This document shows positions 9,330 through 17,496 of a stretch of DNA of 64,000 nucleotides, in pieces. The stretch covers positions 434,001 through 498,000 of the forward strand of contig JANQEU010000104.1 in the NCBI GenBank assembly GCA_028278225.1, read 5' to 3'. The position numbers and the translations under genes are program-made. The notes beneath the pieces are model-generated. The model had not been told where the DNA came from, did not search any database, and was given only the letters and a program-made list of their open reading frames with translations. Every line of letters begins with the position of its first letter. Within the stretch, counting starts at the first letter, position 1. This DNA comes from Cyclobacteriaceae bacterium. GTDB lineage: Bacteria; Bacteroidota; Bacteroidia; Cytophagales; Cyclobacteriaceae.

Positions 9330-11975
9330 TCAATTGATAGTTACGGACAAAGGGTCTTCGCTTTTGAATTCAATGAAGAGAATGGTGTTTATATTTCCTT
9401 GTGAATTTCTCGATTTTCCTATTCTTACGTTTTGAGCCTTTTTACCATTGACCCTTACATCGGGATCCTTCAACGATTTACCCTCGAAAATTAATACAGG
9501 ATTTACAACAGGAGAATCAACAGAAGCATTTATTAATAAGGACACTTCATCTTTTGAATCGGTGAAATAAAATGCTTTCTCTTCCTTTATAAAACCTTTG
9601 GTTTTTGCCCCATTTAAGTCGGTGATCTCCGGTGGATTTTGCCAATACCTGGCCAAAGGAATTATTTTTTCTACTTTTTGTGTAGTAAATCCATAATGAA
9701 TCATTGCGCCGAACTGGGGTGCCAGATCATTGGCTCCCACTGCAAAATGTGTGACACGATCGGACGCAACCGCGTATCTTCCATCAGAGGGAACGAGGCT
9801 TATCGGCCAATGATTCCATGGGCCGGCAAATGGATCGTCTGTATATTTTGATTGCTCAAATTCGCCCCAAGTGGTAATTGACCCACCCTGATGTATCGCA
9901 TATATTTTCCACTCCGATTTTGTATTAAGCCACTGGATCGTAGCATCCTCTAACTTCTGTTCGGGATTTTTATTCGGTTTCTTCCAAACCAACTCCCTCA
10001 CGTCACCACTCGTATTCGCCACGGTAACGGCATTGATATTGACAACATCAAGGGCGGTTTCACCTGGGTTGGTGAAGAACTGGATATCCTGAAAACCAGG
10101 CTGATTCACATTGTTGAAAACTACCTTCCTAACTGCAGTACCATCCGGATAAATGGTATGGTACTCATCAGTCCAGTTTCTCTTATCCGTGCAAACATAC
10201 CCAACATCTACACAGGGGTACCTCCAATGAACGACTACCCTGGCGTCATTATTCTCTATAATTCTCGCATAGCTATGCCGCGTCTGTTTATCCGCCATGT
10301 GCTCCGAACAGCCATATTGGGTGAAGATCTCGGAACTCTGATCCGCCATCCAGCGGTTATTATCTGTAACCCAATTGGCAGCAAAATTGGTACCGTGCCA
10401 ATAGACTACACTGGCCGGATTGTTATCAAATTTTACAACGACATCCGTTTGATCCGGCAAACGCCACATCCTGTCCCACAGTTCATGATGCTCAAGATTT
10501 TTATAGTAAGCTCCAAATTGTTGGGCCTGACCTACCTCACCAGGTAATATGGCCTTTTCCAATGATGAGGTTCTATCTGATGGTACAAATGTCTCATAGT
10601 GCGAGCTGATTTGGCTATCGGAAAGCGCCTTATCATATATTCTGACTTCATCCAGCAAACCCTGGATACCATAGATAAATGGGATATTTTGCATATTGGA
10701 CCTTACGAAATCAGAACATCTTTCTCTTTCGCTATTCAATCCGATCATGAAATCAGTTTTTGGCAATGCTATCTCTCCATTGAAAGTACCGGTAGCAGTC
10801 TTTACGCCGTCTACATATATCGTAACGGATCCGTTGCCAACAACCCCTGATACATGTGTCCATCTGTACAGCTCCAGCGGATCGGTAGAAATCACTGTTT
10901 GACCATTAACCGTAAATACCACTTTACCATATGGATCAATTCCGAAATAGTATCCTTCTTGTCCAAAGCGTTTTGAATGATGCACTATGGGAGCAAGGTT
11001 ATAAGGATATGCATCCAGAGCAATCCACGCCTCAATTGCAAGTGCGTCCTTTATTTGTGGAAACTCCAACTCTTCAAAATATGTTGCGTTAGGATTTTCC
11101 AGGAAAGTCTTCATTTGAACTCCGGTGTAGTATCCGTCAAAACCAAGAGCCGTCCCTGAAACTCCTTTTCTATACAGTGAACCATGACCGAGAATTTTTG
11201 TGATTTCCATTGTCATATGCTCAATCGTCACACCAACAAGTTCTTCAGGTTCATATTCCATTATTTCTTCAATATCTTCCCGTAATTCCTCGGGATAATC
11301 CCCCCCTCCCTCATCAAAACTCCATGACAGCACGGGGTTTTCAAGCCGTTTTGGACTTATGACCGGATTCCCTTTTGCTAAAGGTGATAGCACCTGAGAT
11401 TTATCCCCCCAGGTGACACTTCCATGAACAACTCCATTGTCATTTAACTGAAGTATCTGCCGGTCACCGTAACCGGGTTTGTTCCAATTGTCATAGAGAG
11501 ATCCCCTGGCATCTTTCACTTCACGTTCGACTTTACCGGAAGGGTAAATGGTGAATGTTTCATGAACGGCTGCCGTGAAACCTTCCATAAACGTTGGGTT
11601 CAGGTCGGCATTTGCCTGATCTACCATCGAAATATCAGGGATGTACCTCCAATGCACCACAATTTTTTCCGGGCTTTGTTCCAGTAACCTCACGTAGTTA
11701 TAGTTGAAAAGGTGGTCGGAATCCCGGCCAGGGAAGAAATCATCCACCATAAATGATCCTTCCGGGGTAACCCATCTCGGAAGATACTGGGTCTTGCGCG
11801 TAAATTCAAGCTGCCGGCCTTCACCAATTACAATGATAAGATCAGCATATTTTCCAAGGTAGTCAGTTGAAGTATGGACCCGCTTGGTATGGTAAGCGTA
11901 GAAATTGTCCTGACCATAAACGGAACTAATCAGTATGGCGATAAATGCGAATGAAAGTATTCCCCCTTTTTTCAT
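9330..11975 (-). CDS. Secreted LamG-domain protein, longer paralogue
   Basis: An 881-residue protein with a signal peptide (MKKGGILSFAFIAI to SSVYGQ). An N-terminal region of about 190 residues partly repeats the later domain: both have the pattern of a tested sequence, a write-out of WRYIPDI or WRYPCVD, and a sentence-like GKVEREVKD or GTAVRKVVF. A central LamG domain (about 290-460, with ALAIEAWIALDAYPYN and VTIYVDGVKTATG) is followed by the domain shared with the downstream 704-residue protein (YWHGTNFAANWVTDNNRWM). The downstream start is only 8 bases away, so the two are co-transcribed. Likely carbohydrate-active or carbohydrate-binding; enzyme class not assigned. Confidence 0.8.
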   Translation of the reverse strand: MKKGGILSFAFIAILISSVYGQDNFYAYHTKRVHTSTDYLGKYADLIIVIGEGRQLEFTRKTQYLPRWVTPEGSFMVDDFFPGRDSDHLFNYNYVRLLEQSPEKIVVHWRYIPDISMVDQANADLNPTFMEGFTAAVHETFTIYPSGKVEREVKDARGSLYDNWNKPGYGDRQILQLNDNGVVHGSVTWGDKSQVLSPLAKGNPVISPKRLENPVLSWSFDEGGGDYPEELREDIEEIMEYEPEELVGVTIEHMTMEITKILGHGSLYRKGVSGTALGFDGYYTGVQMKTFLENPNATYFEELEFPQIKDALAIEAWIALDAYPYNLAPIVHHSKRFGQEGYYFGIDPYGKVVFTVNGQTVISTDPLELYRWTHVSGVVGNGSVTIYVDGVKTATGTFNGEIALPKTDFMIGLNSERERCSDFVRSNMQNIPFIYGIQGLLDEVRIYDKALSDSQISSHYETFVPSDRTSSLEKAILPGEVGQAQQFGAYYKNLEHHELWDRMWRLPDQTDVVVKFDNNPASVVYWHGTNFAANWVTDNNRWMADQSSEIFTQYGCSEHMADKQTRHSYARIIENNDARVVVHWRYPCVDVGYVCTDKRNWTDEYHTIYPDGTAVRKVVFNNVNQPGFQDIQFFTNPGETALDVVNINAVTVANTSGDVRELVWKKPNKNPEQKLEDATIQWLNTKSEWKIYAIHQGGSITTWGEFEQSKYTDDPFAGPWNHWPISLVPSDGRYAVASDRVTHFAVGANDLAPQFGAMIHYGFTTQKVEKIIPLARYWQNPPEITDLNGAKTKGFIKEEKAFYFTDSKDEVSLLINASVDSPVVNPVLIFEGKSLKDPDVRVNGKKAQNVRIGKSRNSQGNINTILFIEFKSEDPLSVTIN

Positions 11976-12018
11976 TTTAAAGATTTTTAGATGTGAGTTA
12001 GCAAACTTACTTATTTAA

Positions 12019-12033
12019 TGTTAGAAACTAACA
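12019..12033. promoter_or_regulatory. Candidate ROK operator upstream of the LamG pair
   Basis: TGTTAGAAACTAACA is a perfect 6-bp inverted repeat with spacer AAA, 44 bases upstream of the 881-residue protein start. It shares the TTAGAAA core with the other candidate ROK sites and resembles known ROK operators with TTAG...CTAA arms. Confidence 0.35.
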
Positions 12034-12146
12034 ATAATACTCAGGTTTATTTTAAAATGATACCAAAAATTGATAAATAAACTGAAGATACTTTTTCAAT
12101 ATTTTCCTTCCACCTCCCCTGCATAATACAGTTGAAGCTCCTGATG

Positions 12147-12185
12147 CTTCAGTATTTTGATAGGGCGGTACTGTATATACTGAAG
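12147..12185. repeat. 9-bp perfect inverted repeat in the divergent gap
   Basis: CTTCAGTAT (12147-12155) and ATACTGAAG (12177-12185) form a perfect inverted repeat around a 21-base spacer. A second small stem, TGAAGC/GCTTCA, overlaps its left arm. It lies 85-123 bases upstream of the small gene at 12270 and could be an operator or an RNA fold; no T-run follows. Confidence 0.35.
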
Positions 12186-12269
12186 AAAAGTTTCTTAGTG
12201 GCAGCAAGTCTGCCTCGAAATGTATATATTTAATATGACACCTATCGGATAATATAAAACAGAACCACC

Positions 12270-12482
12270 ATGGGAAAAGATTACAAAAAGGACTCCAAAT
12301 TCTTTAATTGCAGCCAGGACCACGAACGGAAATATCTTGCCGGCAGATACAGCGATCACAAGAAAGTAGAAGAATTCCTGATCGCAAAGTGCAAAGACGG
12401 CACCATAAAGTATTCAACCCACCAGGAAGTGTATGAACTGATAGAGAAGGAATTGGGGTTTGCAGTGCCTGTGCATAACTAA
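12270..12482 (+). CDS. Small conserved-looking protein of unknown function
   Basis: A 70-residue, highly charged soluble protein with no signal peptide or membrane segment. It contains two cysteines (FNCSQDHE and IAKCKDG) and a tail (VYELIEKELGF). It stands alone on the plus strand between the LamG genes and the end of eCIS locus 1, with its own upstream region of nearly 300 bases holding an inverted repeat. I do not recognise the family. Its length, start context and balanced composition make it a likely real gene. Confidence 0.6.
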   Translation: MGKDYKKDSKFFNCSQDHERKYLAGRYSDHKKVEEFLIAKCKDGTIKYSTHQEVYELIEKELGFAVPVHN

Positions 12483-12897
12483 ATACTGGCTCGGTAGTTT
12501 AAGCTGGCCTCTAATTGGCTGTCCAAAAAGTCCTGATTTCTGAGTGAAACGAAGAATCTCCTCACAGTAAGGCACTGGTTATCAACACAATAGAATCTTT
12601 CGAAATCTCAGGGATCTGTCAATTTTTGACTTTTTGGTTAGCCACTAGCTCCGTCGCAAGCTCCGATTAGATGGGGTGGACCCTTAATAGATGGTCGTAG
12701 GACTGCTACGCTGAATTCAGGATGAGATGGTGTTTTCACCGAACAGTTGAACAAATAGGAGATTATTTTTAACTGAGATTAAGCACGTTTAAATTTTCGG
12801 ATTCACGAAATATAATGTTGAAAATCCTTTGGCTCCACATGCATACGTACCCCACGAGGTAGTTAGTGCCTGATAGGTATGTAGATGTAATTCACGA
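12483..12897. other. Non-coding gap containing a MITE-like element
   Basis: This 415-base stretch between the small gene and the end of the eCIS cargo cassette has no supportable gene. Its left part holds an imperfect inverted-repeat element (12511-12648). The remainder has fragments such as GCTCCGTCGCAAGCTCCG without coding structure. I see no clear terminator for the eCIS operon. Confidence 0.6.
12511..12648. mobile_element. MITE-like element with terminal inverted repeats
   Basis: The ends are CTAATTGGCTGTCCAAAAAG (continuing TC) and, in inverted form, CTAGTGGCTAACCAAAAAG (also continuing TC), about 21 bases with few mismatches. The interior carries GAGTGAAACGAAGAATCTCC and a partly complementary GAATCTTTCGAAATCTC. 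That resembles the short intergenic repeat common in Bacteroidota genomes. No transposase is present and no clear target duplication is visible. Confidence 0.4.
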
Positions 12898-14427
12898 TTA
12901 AGTGGGGGCTTTTAATTTCCAAATTTCTAGATCAGTTTTTGAATCATGAGTTTCTGGTTGCTTCTTATGGTTTTTCCGTTTATAATCCCACTTTTCACGT
13001 GTATAAAGTTCAATGTACTTGTCAAAATGAGGATTCTTATATCGCCTGAAGCCATATTCGGATCCTGGTTCGAATGTTTTTGTCCCGATCCTTGGAATCT
13101 GATCTGACCAATATAAAAAAGGGCCACCAGGCCGGTTATTTACAAAAACAGTGACACTATGATAACCAGCCATTATACTCATTCCGAAGATATGCCACCC
13201 TTCGTGTTTACTGGAGCGTTTGATAATATAGTTCCAAGCACTTTCCCGTAGGTTCTTGGGAACTTTGAACGATTGTTTTTTCCCCTTTACAAGTCGATAC
13301 TCCCAGTTGCGTTTAAATGGTATTCTTTTTTTGCTCCCAACTATAAATCCAGCCTTCTTAAGCCCTTCCATTACATCCATAATTCGATTGCCCCTTAACC
13401 GACATAATGTATCAACTTCTTTCTTTATGCGTTTCATGTTTTTGGGATGCTTCTTATATAATTGTGGCAAAACGATCTCTCGGATAGTGGTAATGCAATC
13501 TTTTTGAGAACTGAAAATCCAATTCCATAATCCGGCATTCTTAATCAATTTGAGCATGGCAGCTCGAACTAATTCAGGATCAAAAGTCGCCCCTTTGGCT
13601 ACACGTCGTCTTTTACGCGCATTTTTCATTTTCTTCAAGCGTTGTATTTTTTCTTGAGAGAAACGATTTATTGCGCCATCTACGATAGGAAGGAGTTTCT
13701 TATAATCGGATTCTCCGGAATATGACAGCAAATCAAGAATACCTTGTTGATCCGAATCTTCAAGATCCCCATCCATCATTTCTTTAATCAGAAATTCTTT
13801 ATGTATTACCGTCAGGATATATTTGGAATCACCTCGTTTCCAACGTTTTACAATATCCCTAGCTACATTATCAGATAAAAGTCCGCCAAAAATTTTTCTT
13901 TCTTTCTGATACTTCTGGAGATACAATTCATGAACAGCTTCCGGGTTCAGTCCAACAAATCTCTGAATTTTAGTTGACGCGGTATTCTCTTTTGAAGTTT
14001 TATAGCCATTCTGTTGCATGGTCAACTCATGCGCCAGCCAGTGTTTACCCGAGCTGCTAGTAGGATCATACCTCCCCCGGTTAAAATAGACGTCATTGCC
14101 ATGGGTGAATGCCTGAGCGTTGAGCTCTTTGTTCATTTGAACTGAATTGCTGTCAGTGTGAATTTTCACTTCAGTGAAATCCGATCCAAAACGGGATTCC
14201 ATAAAATCCCGCGTATTAGCAGATAACTGATCTCCTTTTCCCTTACTGGAATTCAGTTTAGATTCAAAAGAACTTTCAAACTCTCTTTTTTCTGCAAAGT
14301 TTGATTCATACAGATTATTAGTTTTTTGTTTAGGCAAAACAGGAGATTTTTTAGCTGGTTGGGTTGTTCCATTTCGGGATGATACTTTCTTATTGACTTT
14401 TGTTGCTATGGTGGCAGTTTTAGGCAT
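12898..14427 (-). CDS. eCIS cargo candidate: DUF4157 protein lacking the second zinc histidine
   Basis: A 509-residue protein, last gene of the locus 1 cargo cassette. Residues 1-45 are the leader shared with two neighbours (TATIATKVNKKVSS, PVLPKQK). A DUF4157 domain follows (about 75-150: SRFGSDFTEVKIHTDS, NAQAFTHGNDVYFNRGRYD). The zincin motif reads HELTMQQ; relative to the next gene (HELTHTIQQ) two codons are missing in frame, removing the second histidine. The C-terminal half has Cys311 (KDCITTIRE), His423 (GYHSVTVFV) and Asp442 (YWSDQ), an order compatible with a papain-like cysteine hydrolase. That activity is inference; the gene is intact and probably an injected effector. Confidence 0.8.
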   Translation of the reverse strand: MPKTATIATKVNKKVSSRNGTTQPAKKSPVLPKQKTNNLYESNFAEKREFESSFESKLNSSKGKGDQLSANTRDFMESRFGSDFTEVKIHTDSNSVQMNKELNAQAFTHGNDVYFNRGRYDPTSSSGKHWLAHELTMQQNGYKTSKENTASTKIQRFVGLNPEAVHELYLQKYQKERKIFGGLLSDNVARDIVKRWKRGDSKYILTVIHKEFLIKEMMDGDLEDSDQQGILDLLSYSGESDYKKLLPIVDGAINRFSQEKIQRLKKMKNARKRRRVAKGATFDPELVRAAMLKLIKNAGLWNWIFSSQKDCITTIREIVLPQLYKKHPKNMKRIKKEVDTLCRLRGNRIMDVMEGLKKAGFIVGSKKRIPFKRNWEYRLVKGKKQSFKVPKNLRESAWNYIIKRSSKHEGWHIFGMSIMAGYHSVTVFVNNRPGGPFLYWSDQIPRIGTKTFEPGSEYGFRRYKNPHFDKYIELYTREKWDYKRKNHKKQPETHDSKTDLEIWKLKAPT

Positions 14428-14438
14428 CTGAATTCACG

Positions 14439-16217
14439 CTACTTTTTGTATAAAAGAAACTCTATATTCTTTCTATTGTCCCGGACCCAACGTCCCATTT
14501 CATCAGGCATCGGGACGGGTAATTTCTTTTTCTTTTTCGCAGCTTCCACTCTTCTCTTCTTCAGTGATTTTGCTTTTTCCTCACTTTTGCCTGTATGAAA
14601 CAATGTGGCCAGTATCTCAGGCCTGCCACCTATCTGTACTCCCGCAATTTTCAAGTAGTTTTTCTTGTGAATACTCATGAAGGCGGCTATGTATCGAACC
14701 GCCCATACCGGATCAATCAGTCTCTTACATCTATCCCTGCTATTTTTAGCGGCCGGGATATTAGTCTCTTTTTCAATTTTTTCTGCAGTCTTAAGATGGA
14801 TGCTCCCATAACCAATTCCGGCATCGTCACTCAGCCATCCTTTTTCACAGAGGAATCGCTGGTATAAGATGTCGCTCCAGTAGCCCCTTGGGTTCTCTTC
14901 ACGTTCCCAGGCCACAACTCCCGCAATAGCCACCGGGTGAATACCGTACTTCCTAGCCGCAATTCTTATTTCTCTCGAGTAATAAAGTATGAAATCCGTA
15001 GTAAAGTCTTCCCATCCCATTTTCTCAATTTGTTTTTTCCTCTTGGACTTGAATTTTTTAATGCTGGGAGCTTCAGGATATTTTACCACCAATTTTATTT
15101 CATCGGAATCATTGTTACTTATCAGGTAATGCAACTGCTTGTTATTAAATTTCGACAATATCCCGATGCATCCGGCTGTTCCGTCTCCGCTATCCCCATG
15201 AAGAAAAAATCCGCCTGTTCTTGATGTATCAAGCTGTCTGCTTAGCGAAGTGAAGAAGGATTCATAAAGACGAGATCTGTAAAATCCCCAAGCTCCAATG
15301 CTTTTGTCAAATTTTTTATAACATTTTACCGCTGTATTTTTTTGTTTAACTGATTTATGGCATTCCACCTCCTCTTTTTTGACTTTGTATACGCCTTCGG
15401 GAACCGGACCGGTGTCTAACATATGCTGATATTTCTTTAGATTTTCCTTCGAAGTAAAATCAATACCCGATCTGTTTTTCCTGTTAAACGACTTCAACCC
15501 GGAATGCGCTCCAATGGTCAGGCTATGTGACCCCCGCACGAAGAGAGTCTTTCCATTAAACTCCAACTCAATATCAATTTTCTTTTTTTCTGCTGATTTC
15601 TCTCCATAAACGTACTTGGCCCTTTCCAGCCGGTATCCGGTGGCTGGCTGCCATTTCTTCTTCCAGTGATAATAGTAATATTTTCCGCCCTTCTTTTTGT
15701 ACCATGCACCATCCCCTTCAATATCCTGACGATTTTTCTTTTGAATTCTCAGGTTTATACCGCCAGTCGGGTTTACACCATCACGTCCCTGCTGTATGGT
15801 ATGTGTCAACTCATGCGCCAGTAAGTGTTTACCAGAGCTGCTATTGGGATCATACCTCCCCCGGTTAAAATAGACGTCATTACCATGGGTGAACGCCTGA
15901 GCATTGAGTTCCTTGTTCATTTGAACTGCATCGCTGTCTGTGTGAACCTTTACCCTGCTGAAATCTGATCCAAAGCGGGATTCCATAAAACTTTTTGCAT
16001 CATTGGCCAAAGGACTACCCCCACCTTTACTGGAATTCAGTCGAGATCCAATCAAGGTTTCAAAATCGCTTTTTTCTCCGAAGTTTGATTCATATGAACC
16101 ATCAGCTTTTTGCTTCGGTAACACGGGAAGTTGCTTAGCAGGTTGGGTCGTTCCTTTTCCATGTTGGGACGAGGCTTTTGTATTGATTTTTGGTGTTATG
16201 GTAGCAGTTCTAAGCAT
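14439..16217 (-). CDS. eCIS cargo: DUF4157 plus L,D-transpeptidase-like plus lysozyme-like domains
   Basis: A 592-residue three-part protein. The shared leader (TATITPKINTKASS to PVLPKQK) precedes a complete DUF4157 domain with HELTHTIQQG. The central part looks like the DUF2778/Tlde1 L,D-transpeptidase-like fold: GPVPEGVYKVKKEE, then HGDSGDGTAGCIGI with His340 and Cys350 as the expected catalytic pair. The C-terminal third resembles a lysozyme or transglycosylase: IAGVVAWEREENPRG with Glu438 or Glu440 as candidate acid, then GIGYGSIHLKTAEKI. Both activities would attack peptidoglycan, one the peptide side and one the glycan. It lies 11 bases before the 509-residue gene. Likely toxin cargo; no obvious immunity gene is adjacent. 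Confidence 0.82.
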   Translation of the reverse strand: MLRTATITPKINTKASSQHGKGTTQPAKQLPVLPKQKADGSYESNFGEKSDFETLIGSRLNSSKGGGSPLANDAKSFMESRFGSDFSRVKVHTDSDAVQMNKELNAQAFTHGNDVYFNRGRYDPNSSSGKHLLAHELTHTIQQGRDGVNPTGGINLRIQKKNRQDIEGDGAWYKKKGGKYYYYHWKKKWQPATGYRLERAKYVYGEKSAEKKKIDIELEFNGKTLFVRGSHSLTIGAHSGLKSFNRKNRSGIDFTSKENLKKYQHMLDTGPVPEGVYKVKKEEVECHKSVKQKNTAVKCYKKFDKSIGAWGFYRSRLYESFFTSLSRQLDTSRTGGFFLHGDSGDGTAGCIGILSKFNNKQLHYLISNNDSDEIKLVVKYPEAPSIKKFKSKRKKQIEKMGWEDFTTDFILYYSREIRIAARKYGIHPVAIAGVVAWEREENPRGYWSDILYQRFLCEKGWLSDDAGIGYGSIHLKTAEKIEKETNIPAAKNSRDRCKRLIDPVWAVRYIAAFMSIHKKNYLKIAGVQIGGRPEILATLFHTGKSEEKAKSLKKRRVEAAKKKKKLPVPMPDEMGRWVRDNRKNIEFLLYKK

Positions 16218-16284
16218 TTCTTAATACAATGATTTGCTATAAGTCGATTGTATGTCTAATAACCATGTCTATCAACATTCAACA

Positions 16285-17475
16285 CTATCTTATTGTAATG
16301 TGCAGGTGATGTCTATGATCCCATTCCACACCTGGTCGCATCCTGTTTCTATGCCATCCGGGAGGTCGTCCTCTTACTCCTCTATGGTACCATGGTCCAA
16401 TAACCTGACTTGTATTGGAATGCGCCCAGGACCAAATCCTGATTTTTTTAGCCAGTGATGGCTCGGTACTTGCTACACTAGTGTTGTAAAAAGTGGTGCT
16501 CCCTAAATTTTTTGTTTTAAAATATGTTAAATCCAAACCTCTTCCTGAGGTATGAGGCCCACCACCGGCACCCCTGAGAAGTGAAGAAACTCTAACATCC
16601 GTGATTTCGAATTCTTCGATAAGATCCCTGACATATTTATATCCTTTGTTACTAACACCTTTGAGAACCTGTTTCATGGTTTTTCCAGCATCCCTGGCAC
16701 TTTCCCATGAACTGGCTGGAAGGTCAATCCTAGTTCCATTAATAAATGTTTCATATTTTTTCGCGGTTACATTCCTTCTCTTGCTACTACTGTAATATGT
16801 CTCATTTCCCAGATCAGCCAGGTTCCCCACCGCTTGTTTTTTTGGATCCTTTTCTGAAACGAAACTTTTTATCCACTTCACAAATGAGTCCCACCAGCCA
16901 GATATTTTAGATCCGACGTCCGCAAAGAATTTTTTGATGGCTGTCCAAATGCTCTTAAATGACAGACCTTCATTTAATACAGCCTTACCTCTTTTAATTG
17001 TTTTGTCTCCTAAAATTCCATCCCATTCATTCCTTTCTTTTTTCAATGGAAATAATTTCTTCTGAGTGGATAAAACCAGATAAACAAAATTTGAGGTGAC
17101 ACGACCTTTATCTTTCAGTGCTCTATTGTAATATTTCTTGTCGCCTGAAATCTTGTACAAAAGATCCAAGAGTTCTTTAGTAGCCTTATGGCCTTTTTCT
17201 CTATTTCTTCGGATTGCATATGCAAGCCAGCTTTCCCCTTTTCTTCTCTTAGTATTAATCAGTTCTCTATATGCCCGATGTTTTACCTGCCGGACCGGAT
17301 GTGTTGCCAAACGTTTGGTGGAATCACTGATCTGTCGTTTTAGTGATAATTTTGGATTTCCAGCTTTCGGCTTAGGGAGGATCGGAGGTTGTCTAGCAGG
17401 TTGGGCTGTTCCTTTTCCCTTAAGAGATGACCTTTTCTTGTTGACTTTTTTTGCTATGACAATGGTCTTACTCAT
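16285..17475 (-). CDS. eCIS cargo candidate: leader plus M15-like peptidase domain
   Basis: A 396-residue protein from the ATG at 17475 (an in-frame start at 17496 would overlap the small frame upstream). It begins with the cargo leader (MSKTIVIAKKVNKKRSS, then PPILPKPKAG) but has no DUF4157 domain. A segment around WDGILGDKTIKRGKAVL resembles a peptidoglycan-binding motif, followed by a Trp-rich helix region (IWTAIKKFFADVG, GWWDSFVKWIKSF). The C-terminus has PHTSGRGLDLTYF with His308 and Asp315 and ends in WDHRHHLHITIR. This H-x(3)-RG-x-D ... HxH arrangement matches zinc ligands of M15/VanY-type D-Ala peptidases. A murein-cleaving cargo is likely; the fold is inferred from motifs. Confidence 0.75.
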   Translation of the reverse strand: MSKTIVIAKKVNKKRSSLKGKGTAQPARQPPILPKPKAGNPKLSLKRQISDSTKRLATHPVRQVKHRAYRELINTKRRKGESWLAYAIRRNREKGHKATKELLDLLYKISGDKKYYNRALKDKGRVTSNFVYLVLSTQKKLFPLKKERNEWDGILGDKTIKRGKAVLNEGLSFKSIWTAIKKFFADVGSKISGWWDSFVKWIKSFVSEKDPKKQAVGNLADLGNETYYSSSKRRNVTAKKYETFINGTRIDLPASSWESARDAGKTMKQVLKGVSNKGYKYVRDLIEEFEITDVRVSSLLRGAGGGPHTSGRGLDLTYFKTKNLGSTTFYNTSVASTEPSLAKKIRIWSWAHSNTSQVIGPWYHRGVRGRPPGWHRNRMRPGVEWDHRHHLHITIR

Positions 17476-17496
17476 TAGCTTATGGTTACAAAACAT

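Noticed and set aside
7207-9333. 708-residue version of the shorter LamG protein
   Set aside because: It would start at TTG inside the overlap with the upstream gene; ATG at 9321 gives a standard signal peptide.
16285-17496. Start of the M15-like gene at 17496
   Set aside because: The ATG at 17475 fits the leader shared with the two neighbouring cargo proteins (MSKT/MPKT-like); the upstream extension has no counterpart.
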